Notes under the pieces: generated by a model | Database searches by the model: none | Told to the model about the DNA's origin: nothing | Seen by the model: the letters and a program-made list of their open reading frames with translations, nothing else | Translations under genes and position numbers: made by a program | In this document: piece by piece, positions 1 to 5,244 of the stretch | How the letters are laid out: each line of letters opens with the position of its first letter | Numbering within the stretch: position 1 is the stretch's first letter | Assembly (NCBI GenBank): GCA_009782085.1 | Contig: WQUN01000090.1 | Location: forward strand, 1-5,566 | Direction: 5' to 3' | Length of the DNA stretch: 5,566 nucleotides | From: Bacillota bacterium | GTDB taxonomy: Bacteria; Bacillota; Clostridia; Lachnospirales; WQUN01

Positions 1-35
1 GGCAATCCTGCCATCAAATATGCTATGTTTTCCAT
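1..35 (-). CDS. Possible 5' end of a leftward gene, cut by the window edge
   Basis: An ATG at 35-33 on the minus strand opens a frame reading MENIAYLMAGL before the window ends. An AAGGG motif at 48-44 lies 8 nt upstream and could serve as a Shine-Dalgarno site. The frame sits directly behind a strong promoter (53-81), which is the main reason to list it. The expected transcription start near 46-47 would leave a leader of only about 11 nt with the SD at its very 5' end, which is tight. The product cannot be recognised from 11 residues. The transcript could instead be non-coding, or translation could begin at the in-frame ATG at 14-12. Confidence 0.25.
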   Translation of the reverse strand, partial: MENIAYLMAGL

Positions 36-52
36 TTCTATCGCCCTTGATT

Positions 53-81
53 AGTATATAACCTTTTTTGCATGTTGTCAA
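53..81 (-). promoter_or_regulatory. Sigma-A-type promoter reading off the left edge
   Basis: On the minus strand TTGACA (81-76) is followed after exactly 17 nt by TATACT (58-53). The -35 is a full consensus match and the -10 matches 5 of 6. Transcription should start near 46-47 and leave the window to the left. It is divergent from the tRNA-Val unit. The gene it drives is essentially outside the window. Confidence 0.65.
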
Positions 82-98
82 TTTATGTTAGTGCATAT

Positions 99-179
99 GG
101 GGCTCTGCTCCCGCCGTAAACCACAAATTATAGTTGAGTATCGTCAGAAACAGATCAAAAGCGGCAGGAGCAGAGCCCC
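99..179. repeat. G+C-rich inverted repeat with 18-nt arms
   Basis: The arms at 99-116 (GGGGCTCTGCTCCCGCCG) and 162-179 (CGGCAGGAGCAGAGCCCC) are reverse complements at 17 of 18 positions. They flank a 45-nt A+T-rich centre (117-161). The right arm also contains a smaller hairpin, GGCAGG (163-168) with CCTGCC (178-183). The arms contrast sharply in base composition with their surroundings. There is no T-run on either side, so it is not an intrinsic terminator. It lies between two divergent promoters. A dispersed REP- or MITE-like intergenic element is the best guess, by inference only. Confidence 0.6.
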
Positions 180-247
180 TGCCCTACATGTGGTTTGTGT
201 ATTTCTCCATAAAATTAGACTGACCGTGCGGACGCGAAAATTTGTGC

Positions 248-276
248 TTGTCTTTTGCCAAAACCTCTGCTATAAT
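248..276 (+). promoter_or_regulatory. Promoter of tRNA-Val (sigma-A, extended -10)
   Basis: TTGTCT (248-253) and TATAAT (271-276) are separated by 17 nt. The -10 is a perfect consensus and is preceded by TGC (268-270), an extended -10. Transcription should start near 283, only about 4 nt before the mature tRNA 5' end. Such a short leader suits a strongly expressed stable RNA. Confidence 0.8.
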
Positions 277-286
277 CTTGCCATAC

Positions 287-359
287 GGGCGGTTAACTCA
301 GTTGATAGAGTGCCATCTTGACGTGGTGGAGGTCGGGGGTTTGAGTCCCTCACCGCCCA
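287..359 (+). tRNA. tRNA-Val (anticodon GAC)
   Basis: The 73-nt sequence folds into a full cloverleaf. The acceptor stem GGGCGGT pairs with ACCGCCC without mismatch. The D stem is ACTC/GAGT. The anticodon stem CCATC/GGTGG has one T-G pair and carries the loop TTGACGT, which places GAC at positions 34-36 and decodes GUC and GUU. The variable loop is AGGTC, and the T stem GGGGG/CCCTC encloses TTTGAGT. The discriminator is A359 and the next bases are TTT, so the 3' CCA is not encoded and must be added by tRNA nucleotidyltransferase. The T loop has TTTGAGT rather than the more usual TTCGA core, a tolerable variant. The gene is monocistronic, with its own promoter and terminator. Confidence 0.96.
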
Positions 360-365
360 TTTATC

Positions 366-405
366 AAAAACGCTCATCCCGATGTGCTTGGGATAGGCGT
401 TTTTT
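366..405 (+). terminator. Intrinsic terminator of the tRNA-Val unit
   Basis: AAAAACGC-TC-ATCCC (366-380) pairs with GGGATAGGCGTTTTT (390-404) around a 9-nt loop, with one T-G pair and one C-A mismatch. The 3' side runs directly into a tract of six T (400-405). It begins 7 nt after the tRNA. The run of A at the 5' base means it could also work weakly in the opposite direction. Confidence 0.88.
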
Positions 406-407
406 AT

Positions 408-477
408 TATACCGGAGTGTGAAAACATTAGCATCCTCTGTCCACGTCATCGGCAAAAATTTTCGGCATCCGGTATA
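408..477. repeat. Short perfect inverted repeat, 9-nt arms
   Basis: TATACCGGA (408-416) and TCCGGTATA (469-477) are exact reverse complements separated by 52 nt. The right arm ends 25 nt upstream of the sigma-F -35 element. It could be a paired operator or a loose hairpin, and chance cannot be excluded for arms this short. Nothing else recognisable lies between the arms. Confidence 0.35.
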
Positions 478-501
478 CATAAACCGCGACTCGGGTCTTT
501 C

Positions 502-531
502 GTATAAAATTTTCATTTTTTGGGAAAATTA
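502..531 (+). promoter_or_regulatory. Sigma-F-type promoter of spoIIR
   Basis: GTATA (502-506) is followed after 15 nt by GGGAAAATTA (522-531). As I recall the Bacillus subtilis sigma-F consensus, GYWTA, 15 nt, then GGNRANANTW, every informative position matches. The GG at the start of the -10 favours sigma-F over sigma-G, whose -10 usually begins CA. B. subtilis spoIIR is a sigma-F gene, so promoter and gene identity support each other. The predicted start is near 537-538, giving an unusually long leader of about 146 nt. No equally good sigma-A promoter was seen between 406 and 683. Confidence 0.75.
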
Positions 532-536
532 CTCTG

Positions 537-640
537 TATAGGCGTTTCGTTTTGAAACGGGCTGAAAACGAGTCCGTAATGCGCGGCTTCTGGCGCTTTC
601 GGACGAAGTTTGAAGCCCAGTTTCAATCGAAATCGCTATA
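537..640 (+). other. Long structured leader / imperfect palindrome before spoIIR
   Basis: Two arms of about 26 nt (537-563 and 614-640) pair in blocks. TATA 537-540 pairs with 637-640, GCG 542-544 with 634-636, TTTCG 545-549 with 628-632, TTGAAAC 552-558 with 620-626, and GGGCT 559-563 with 614-618. Only bulges of one or two nt (G541, TT550-551, A619, T627, T633) interrupt them. The stem continues inward: GA/GA loop (564-565, 612-613), AAAC/GTTT, GA/GAA loop, GTCCG 572-576 with CGGAC 600-604, then GCGC/GCGC and an 8-nt tip (585-592). The base coincides with the predicted sigma-F transcription start. No T-run follows, so it is not a terminator. It may be a 5' stabilising or regulatory RNA fold, or a MITE-like insertion with TATA ends. 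Confidence 0.6.
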
Positions 641-641
641 A

Positions 642-680
642 GGCCGAACGCGATATTATACGGCCCATGTATGGGGTGAT
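642..680 (+). promoter_or_regulatory. Small hairpin and ribosome binding site of spoIIR
   Basis: GGCCG (642-646) can pair with CGGCC (661-665) around a 14-nt loop, ending 7 nt before the Shine-Dalgarno site. The site is GGGGTGAT (673-680), whose GGTGAT part (675-680) matches the anti-SD of 16S rRNA. It lies 3 nt before the ATG at 684 and selects that start. The ATGs at 668 and 671 are out of frame, and the in-frame ATG at 702 has no SD. Confidence 0.6.
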
Positions 681-683
681 TTT

Positions 684-1394
684 ATGGCAAACGCCAAATC
701 AATGAAAATCATACGCAGAGAGCTTAAATTCCTGGGCGCGGCGCTGGCGGCGGGGCTCTTCTTCACGGCCGCGCTCGGGCTGTCCGCCAGGGCTTACTCC
801 GAACAGGCGCAAAAAGACATCGCGGAGAACGTGATCCGCTTCCACGTCCTGGCCAACAGCGATTCGGCGGAGGATCAGGCGTTGAAAATAAAGATCCGCG
901 ACGCCATTCTGGACAAATTCGGCCCCGGCCTGCAGGAGTCGGCTTCCGTCGGCGAGACCCGCGATTACATCCGGGGCAGCCTGGGCGAGATCTCCGCCCT
1001 GGCGAACGGAGTCGCCCGCGAAAACGGCTTCGGCTACCCCGTGACGGCGCGGCTCTCCGTCGACTTTTTCCCCACGAAGTCCTACGGCGACCTGACGCTC
1101 CCGGCGGGGGATTACGAGGCGCTCCGGGTGGAGATCGGCGGCGCGAGGGGACATAACTGGTGGTGCATCATGTTCCCGCCGCTGTGCTATGTCGACGTCA
1201 CGAAAAACAACGGCGCGCAAATCCCGGACGCAGGCAGGGCCGAGCTGAAAAAGGCGCTGACGCCGGGCGAATACGAGCTGCTGACGAGTTCCGGCGGCGA
1301 CGTGCCCGTGAAAATCAAGTTCAAGATCGTCGAGTGGTGGCAGAATCTGCTGCACAGGAACGACAAGCCCACGGAGATCGCGAGCAGCAAATAA
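684..1394 (+). CDS. spoIIR: Stage II sporulation protein R (SpoIIR)
   Basis: SpoIIR is made in the forespore under sigma-F and exported to the space between the two sporulation membranes. There it activates the mother-cell protease SpoIIGA, which cleaves pro-sigma-E. The 236-residue protein has a basic N-terminus and one hydrophobic segment at about 17-36 (signal peptide or anchor). The family-specific blocks follow: IRFHVLANSDS at 51-61 continuing to RD at 73, FPTKSYG at 129-135, LPAGDYEALRVEIG at 139-152, and HNWWCIMFPPLCYVD at 157-171. The C-terminus carries an EWWQNLL motif (217-223). Length is normal for clostridial members and the reading frame is intact. The start at 684 is fixed by GGTGAT. 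The sigma-F promoter at 502-531 agrees with the function. A PLP-enzyme gene follows after 51 nt and may be read through. No spoIIGA or sigE is in view. The assignment is very secure. Confidence 0.95.
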   Translation: MANAKSMKIIRRELKFLGAALAAGLFFTAALGLSARAYSEQAQKDIAENVIRFHVLANSDSAEDQALKIKIRDAILDKFGPGLQESASVGETRDYIRGSLGEISALANGVARENGFGYPVTARLSVDFFPTKSYGDLTLPAGDYEALRVEIGGARGHNWWCIMFPPLCYVDVTKNNGAQIPDAGRAELKKALTPGEYELLTSSGGDVPVKIKFKIVEWWQNLLHRNDKPTEIASSK

Positions 1395-1401
1395 AATAGA
1401 C

Positions 1402-1422
1402 GGCGCGCCGCCCCTGCGCGCC
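1402..1422. other. Perfect G+C hairpin between spoIIR and the next gene
   Basis: GGCGCGC (1402-1408) pairs without mismatch with GCGCGCC (1416-1422) around a 7-nt loop. It begins 7 nt after the spoIIR stop. The following bases are AATACATAAG, not a T-run, so canonical Rho-independent termination is unlikely. It may protect the spoIIR mRNA 3' end or modulate read-through into the downstream gene. In such G+C-rich DNA a chance origin is also possible. Confidence 0.4.
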
Positions 1423-1445
1423 AATACATAAGCGAGGCCAAAAAC

Positions 1446-2708
1446 ATGGACTTTTACGATTGCCTTTCCCGGGAATTCCCAATCTCGCCCAAGCTCATCG
1501 CCCTGGCCAGAACCGTCGAGAAGCGCCTGGAGCCGCGCTTTCGCCTGGCCGACGAGATCGCCGGGGTGAACCAGGTAAAGGTCCTCTCCGCCATGCGCCG
1601 CCAAAGGCTCGGCGAGTCCCATTTTGCCCCGGCGACGGGCTACGGCTATAACGACTCCGGGCGCGAGGTCCTGGAGGCCATATACGCCGACGTGTTCGGG
1701 ACGGAGGACGCGCTCGTCCGGCCGCAGATGATATCCGGTACCCACGCGCTGACCGTTGCCCTTTTCGGGAACCTCCGCCCCGGCGACGAGCTGCTCTCCC
1801 CCGCCGGCAAGCCCTACGATACGCTGGACGCCGTGATCGGCATCCGCCCGTCCAAAGGCTCCCTGGCGGAGTACGGCGTGACCTACAGGCAGGCGGAGTT
1901 TCTCCCCGACGGAACTCCGGACCTGGACGGCATCGCGCGGGCGGTCACATCCAGGACAAAAATGGCGCTGATCCAGCGCTCGAAGGGTTACGCCTGGCGG
2001 CGTTCGCTAGGCGTGGACGAGATCGGCCGGATCATATCCCGCATCAAGGCCGCCGACCCCGGCGTCATCTGCGCCGTCGACAACTGCTACGGCGAGTTCG
2101 TCGGGGAAACGGAGCCGGCGGAGGCCGGCGCCGACCTGGTGATCGGCTCGCTGATAAAAAATCCCGGCGGGGGCCTGGCGCAATCCGGAGGGTACATAGC
2201 GGGAAAGCGGGAGTACGTGGAAAACGCGGCCGTCAGGCTGACCTCGCCGGGGCTCGGGAAAGAGGTCGGGCCGACGATGGGGGCCGTTCCGCGGATGCTT
2301 CAGGGGCTGTTCCTGGCGCCGCAGGTGGTCGGCGGCTGCGTGAAGGGGGCGGTTTTCCTGTCGGCGCTGATGAGCGAACTCGGCTTCGCCGTCCTCCCCT
2401 CCCCCGGCGAGCCGCGCGCGGACATCGTGCAGGCCGTGCGGCTCAACACCCCCGAAAACGTGCTGGCCTTCTGCCGGGGCATACAGAGCGCCTCTCCTGT
2501 CGACAGCTTCGCCGCGCCGGAGCCCTCGTCCATGCCGGGCTACGACTGTCCGGTCGTCATGGCAGCGGGCGCTTTCGTGCAGGGCTCGTCGATCGAACTG
2601 AGCGCCGACGCGCCTATGCGCGAGCCTTACACCGTCTATTTCCAGGGCGGGCTTACGTGGCGGCACGCGCAGGCGGGGATTCTGATAGCGGCAAATGAGA
2701 TCGTTTGA
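1446..2708 (+). CDS. PLP-dependent methionine gamma-lyase-like protein (YnbB / 'aluminium resistance' family)
   Basis: This is a fold-type I pyridoxal-phosphate enzyme of the family annotated as aluminium resistance protein or methionine gamma-lyase family (YnbB in B. subtilis). Its natural substrate is not settled; a C-S lyase role on sulfur amino acids is inferred from homology to the cystathionine enzymes. In the 420-residue protein, VKVLSAMR lies at 44-51, and the FAPATGYGYND signature at 60-70 precedes the cofactor region QMISGTHAL (94-102). VDNCYGEF (211-218) supplies Asp212 for the pyridine nitrogen, and GSLIKNPGGGLA (234-245) carries the presumed Schiff-base Lys238. GGLTWRHAQAGI (401-412) is a typical C-terminal block. 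Length is normal for the family. The start is supported by GAGG at 1434-1437, 8 nt upstream. It lies 51 nt after spoIIR on the same strand with no promoter seen between, so co-transcription is possible. It converges on trpF. Confidence 0.9.
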   Translation: MDFYDCLSREFPISPKLIALARTVEKRLEPRFRLADEIAGVNQVKVLSAMRRQRLGESHFAPATGYGYNDSGREVLEAIYADVFGTEDALVRPQMISGTHALTVALFGNLRPGDELLSPAGKPYDTLDAVIGIRPSKGSLAEYGVTYRQAEFLPDGTPDLDGIARAVTSRTKMALIQRSKGYAWRRSLGVDEIGRIISRIKAADPGVICAVDNCYGEFVGETEPAEAGADLVIGSLIKNPGGGLAQSGGYIAGKREYVENAAVRLTSPGLGKEVGPTMGAVPRMLQGLFLAPQVVGGCVKGAVFLSALMSELGFAVLPSPGEPRADIVQAVRLNTPENVLAFCRGIQSASPVDSFAAPEPSSMPGYDCPVVMAAGAFVQGSSIELSADAPMREPYTVYFQGGLTWRHAQAGILIAANEIV

Positions 2709-2721
2709 CTCTATTGTTGCA

Positions 2722-3372
2722 TTACAAGCCTCTCAGCGCCCCGAACAACTCAATGACCTTCGCCTCATCCTTGACCCCGGGCCGTTCTTCCACCCCGGTC
2801 ATCAGGTCGATCATCTCCGCGCCCGTCTCCCGCACGATCCCCGCCGCGTTATGAGGATTTATCCCCCCGGCGAGTATGACCGGGCAGCTCACGGCCTTCC
2901 GGAGCCCTGCGTAGACGGAAAGATCGGCCGCGCCGCCGCTTACGGCGTTGTCCGGGGTGCGCGGGTCAAAGAGCAGCGCGAAGACGCCCGCGGCGCAGAA
3001 TTGCGCCGCGGTTTTCTCCAGATCCGGCGTGTCGGGGAAAATAGTCTTTATGACCTTCACTCCGCGTTTTTTAAGCGCCTCGGCCAGATATACGGCGTCC
3101 GCGAGCGTCTCTCCGCAATGGAGCTGGACATAATCCGGCCGCGTTTCCCAGGCCAGGCGCAGTATCTTGTCCGGCGGCCCGCCGGTCACGACGCAGCTCT
3201 CCGCCGTTGGGGGAACGGCGGAGATAAGCTCCCTGGCGGCCTCCGCGCTCAGGTTCCACGGAACCGGCCGGGGGTAGTCCACGACAAACCCGATAATGTC
3301 CGCGCCGTGCCGGGCGCACATGCGCACATCTATTACACGCATGTGGCCGCAGATTTTTACGGTCGGCCGCAA
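2722..3372 (-). CDS. trpF: Phosphoribosylanthranilate isomerase (TrpF)
   Basis: TrpF is a cytosolic (beta-alpha)8 enzyme that isomerises N-(5'-phosphoribosyl)anthranilate to the carboxyphenylamino-deoxyribulose phosphate used by TrpC. The 216-residue product opens with TVKICG (4-9), whose Cys8 is the family's general base. YVQLHCGE is at 81-88 and LLFDP at 133-137, with Asp136 as the likely general acid. The phosphate-binding segments are VILAGGINPHN (165-175) and TGVEERPGVKD (192-202). Several positions are unusual: CGHM where CGIT or CGLT is common, and DLMTGVE where DVSSGVE is common. It is a divergent member with its catalytic pair intact. I chose the TTG at 3372-3370 because GGGGAGGGG (3387-3379) lies 6 nt upstream and the chain then begins just before KICG. 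A frame extension to a TTG at 3411 lacks an SD. It is the last gene of the trpD-trpC-trpF unit, 54 nt after trpC. Confidence 0.92.
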   Translation of the reverse strand: MRPTVKICGHMRVIDVRMCARHGADIIGFVVDYPRPVPWNLSAEAARELISAVPPTAESCVVTGGPPDKILRLAWETRPDYVQLHCGETLADAVYLAEALKKRGVKVIKTIFPDTPDLEKTAAQFCAAGVFALLFDPRTPDNAVSGGAADLSVYAGLRKAVSCPVILAGGINPHNAAGIVRETGAEMIDLMTGVEERPGVKDEAKVIELFGALRGL

Positions 3373-3426
3373 CTGACACCCCTCCCCTCGGGAACTGCGA
3401 TTATTATGCAATTATTAAAGGCAAAA

Positions 3427-4152
3427 TCACCGCTTTCCCGAAACCCGTTCGACCCGCAGCGATATATACGCCGCCTTCATGTCCGGCGCTTTCCAAAGCG
3501 CCGTCCCGACCAGCAGCGCGTCCGCCCCGGCGGACGCCGCCAGCCTGGCGTCCGCGGGCGAAAGTATCCCGCTCTCGCTCACCAGCAGCGCGCCGGCGGG
3601 CGCGCCGGCGGCCAGAGAGGCCGTCCGCGACGGCCCGCCGTCGTCCAGCTCCAAGGTCGCGATATCCCTGTTGTTCACGCCGATAAGCCGCGCGCCAAGC
3701 CGGCCCGCCAGCTCCATTTCCGCGGCCGTGCAGGTCTCGACAAGCGGCTCCAGACCCAGCGCGAGAGCCTTTTCATATAACATACTAAGCGTTTTTCCGT
3801 CCGCCGACGCGCATATCAGAAGAACAGCCGACGCGCCGAGCGCGAGCGTTTCCTTCAGGCCGTCCTCGTCCGCTATAAAGTCCTTTCGCAGAATCGGAGC
3901 GTCATTGCCCACGGCCTCCGCGATCGAGCGCAAAAGCTCCGGGCTGCCGCCGAACCGCTCCCGCTCCGTGACGACCGACAACAGCGGCGCGCCGCAGGCG
4001 ACGAGAAACTTCGCGGTTTCCACGGGGTCGCGCCCCCCCAGCAGATCCCCTTCCTTGGGCGAGACGCGCTTGATATCCGGTATGACCGCGACGCGCCCGC
4101 GCGCGTTTTCGGCTCTTATCGCGGCGGAAAACCGCCCCAAGCCGGCGCTCAT
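3427..4152 (-). CDS. trpC: Indole-3-glycerol phosphate synthase (TrpC)
   Basis: TrpC closes and decarboxylates the TrpF product to indole-3-glycerol phosphate. In this 241-residue TIM barrel the catalytic set is visible. IPDIKRVSPKEG (24-35) gives Asp26 and Lys28, SVVTERERFGGS (59-70) follows, and LRKDFI (88-93) gives Lys90. PLVET (136-140) gives Glu139, GVNNRDI (158-164) gives Asn160, SESGI (192-196) gives Ser194, and LLVGTALW (213-220) is near the C-terminus. Two things are odd. Most IGPS have Glu where Asp26 stands, and the chain before the first barrel strand is only about 20 residues, so the N-terminal substrate-capping helix is shortened. The start is firm: ATGA (4152-4149) overlaps the trpD stop, and a TAA lies in frame two codons upstream. 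The overlap implies translational coupling. Confidence 0.93.
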   Translation of the reverse strand: MSAGLGRFSAAIRAENARGRVAVIPDIKRVSPKEGDLLGGRDPVETAKFLVACGAPLLSVVTERERFGGSPELLRSIAEAVGNDAPILRKDFIADEDGLKETLALGASAVLLICASADGKTLSMLYEKALALGLEPLVETCTAAEMELAGRLGARLIGVNNRDIATLELDDGGPSRTASLAAGAPAGALLVSESGILSPADARLAASAGADALLVGTALWKAPDMKAAYISLRVERVSGKR

Positions 4153-5180
4153 TCGGCCTTATCGAAGCTGTGGGACATTTCCCGCAATTCGTTGAGCTTT
4201 TTCGCGGCAGCCCCGCTGTCGACCAGCTCCTTGGCCAAGGCGATCCCCTCCCGGAAGCCGCCGGCCTTTTCGCCGATGGTCAGCGCGCCGGCCGCGTTTA
4301 GGAGAATGGCGTCGCGTTTCGGGCCTTTCATCTCCCCGGAAAAGACGCCGTTGATCGTCTCGGCGTTCTCGGCGGGCAGGCCGGTCTTTATGTCCGCGAG
4401 GGCGCACCTGGCTAGCCCGAAATCCTCCGGGACTATTTCAAAAGTGCTGACCTCGCCGTTTTTCAGGTGGTTGATCCGCGTCTTCCCCAGAAGTGAGATC
4501 TCGTCCAGGCCATCCATGCCGTGGACAAACATGGCGTTGGTGTACCCAAGCTCCTTGGCCACGAACGTGACGGTGTCCAGCAGGTCCGGCTTGTAGACGC
4601 CCAGCAGATGCCTCGGCGCGAAGGCGGGGTTGATGAGCGGCCCGATGATCGAGTAAAAGATCGTCTTGATGCCCAGGTCCTGCTCCGGCGGAAGCACCTT
4701 CCCCATCACAGGGTGAAACAGCGGCGCGTACAGGAAGGCGATGCCGATCTCCTCTATCATCCGCTCGACCTCGCGCGGCTGGAGCACTATGTTGACGCCG
4801 AGAGCCTCGAGCACGTCGGCGCTCCCCGAAAGGCTGGCTATGGAGCGGCTGCCGTGCTTGGCGATTGGGATGCCGGCGGCCGCGGCCACGACCGCGGTGG
4901 CCGTGGAAATGTTGAACGTGGACAGCCCGCCTCCCGTCCCGCACGTGTCCATCGTCTCGTCCGCTATCTTCGGCCTCAGCGGCACGCAGTTGTCCCGCAT
5001 GGCCCTGGCGATATAGGCGATCTCCTGGAGCGACGCGCCCTTCATCAGCAGCGCCACCTGAAACCCGGCAATCTGAACGTCCGAGACGGTTCCGGCGTTG
5101 ATGTCGGAGATAAGCTCGGATATCTCCTCCTCTGTGAGTTCCTGATGCGTCGTTATTTTTGCGAGTGTTTCCTTGTACAT
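4149..5180 (-). CDS. trpD: Anthranilate phosphoribosyltransferase (TrpD)
   Basis: TrpD transfers phosphoribose from PRPP to anthranilate, the second committed step of tryptophan synthesis. The 343-residue chain has the usual length and no fused glutamine amidotransferase domain. The helical N-terminal domain (1-70) contains EEISELISDINAG (18-30) and QVALLMKG (41-48). The PRPP-binding signature CGTGG (80-84), TFNIST (88-93) and KHGSRSIASLSGSADVLEALG (108-128) follows. Anthranilate-site elements include LFHPVMG (154-160) and IGPLINPA (179-186). Later blocks are GMDGLDEIS (221-229) and PEDFGL (251-256). The ATG at 5180 is preceded by AAGGGAGGGG with about 5 nt spacing. The frame stays open upstream to 5399, but that stretch is the T-box leader. 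It is the first gene of the unit and overlaps trpC by 4 nt. It should be controlled by the T-box at 5211-5478. Confidence 0.95.
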   Translation of the reverse strand: MYKETLAKITTHQELTEEEISELISDINAGTVSDVQIAGFQVALLMKGASLQEIAYIARAMRDNCVPLRPKIADETMDTCGTGGGLSTFNISTATAVVAAAAGIPIAKHGSRSIASLSGSADVLEALGVNIVLQPREVERMIEEIGIAFLYAPLFHPVMGKVLPPEQDLGIKTIFYSIIGPLINPAFAPRHLLGVYKPDLLDTVTFVAKELGYTNAMFVHGMDGLDEISLLGKTRINHLKNGEVSTFEIVPEDFGLARCALADIKTGLPAENAETINGVFSGEMKGPKRDAILLNAAGALTIGEKAGGFREGIALAKELVDSGAAAKKLNELREMSHSFDKAE

Positions 5181-5196
5181 ACTTTCCCCTCCCTTT
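5181..5196 (-). promoter_or_regulatory. Ribosome binding site of trpD
   Basis: On the minus strand AAAGGGAGGGG stands just before the ATG at 5180-5178. It decides the trpD start against the longer open frame. It lies 15 nt or more beyond the T-box terminator, so translation is available only in read-through transcripts. Confidence 0.75.
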
Positions 5197-5210
5197 GTAA
5201 TGTGAAACGT

Positions 5211-5244
5211 AAAAATCCCCGGCATGGCCGAAGCCCTGCCAGGG
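5211..5244 (-). terminator. Regulated terminator of the trp T-box
   Basis: CCCTGGCAGGGC (5244-5233) pairs with GGCCATGCCGGGG (5229-5217 region) around a UUCG tetraloop. This gives 11 pairs with one G-A mismatch (5236/5225), followed by ATTTTT (5216-5211). Its 5' edge CCCTG (5244-5240) is also the 3' strand of the antiterminator, so the two folds exclude each other. Confidence 0.9.

Noticed and set aside
1..54. Plus-strand open frame from the left edge to a TAG at 52-54, as the C-terminus of an upstream gene
   Set aside because: It is only 17 codons. The stop overlaps the -10 of a near-consensus minus-strand promoter, which suggests the strip is the start of a leftward unit. It cannot be fully excluded without the flanking sequence.
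85..541. Two overlapping small plus-strand frames covering the inverted repeat, tRNA and terminator
   Set aside because: They translate through tRNA-Val, its promoter and its terminator. Structural RNA explains the DNA, and no SD supports either start.
1402..1422. Hairpin after spoIIR as a Rho-independent terminator
   Set aside because: The stem is perfect but is followed by AATACATAAG, with no T-run on either strand.
699..1745. 348-codon minus-strand frame opposite spoIIR and the PLP gene
   Set aside because: It is antisense to two clearly recognisable genes, is rich in Arg, Gly and Ala with no family motif, and reflects the G+C-rich third codon positions of the sense strand.
2695..3780. 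361-codon plus-strand frame across trpF and trpC
   Set aside because: It is a composition shadow antisense to two catalytically intact enzymes, very rich in Arg and Pro, with no domain or credible RBS.
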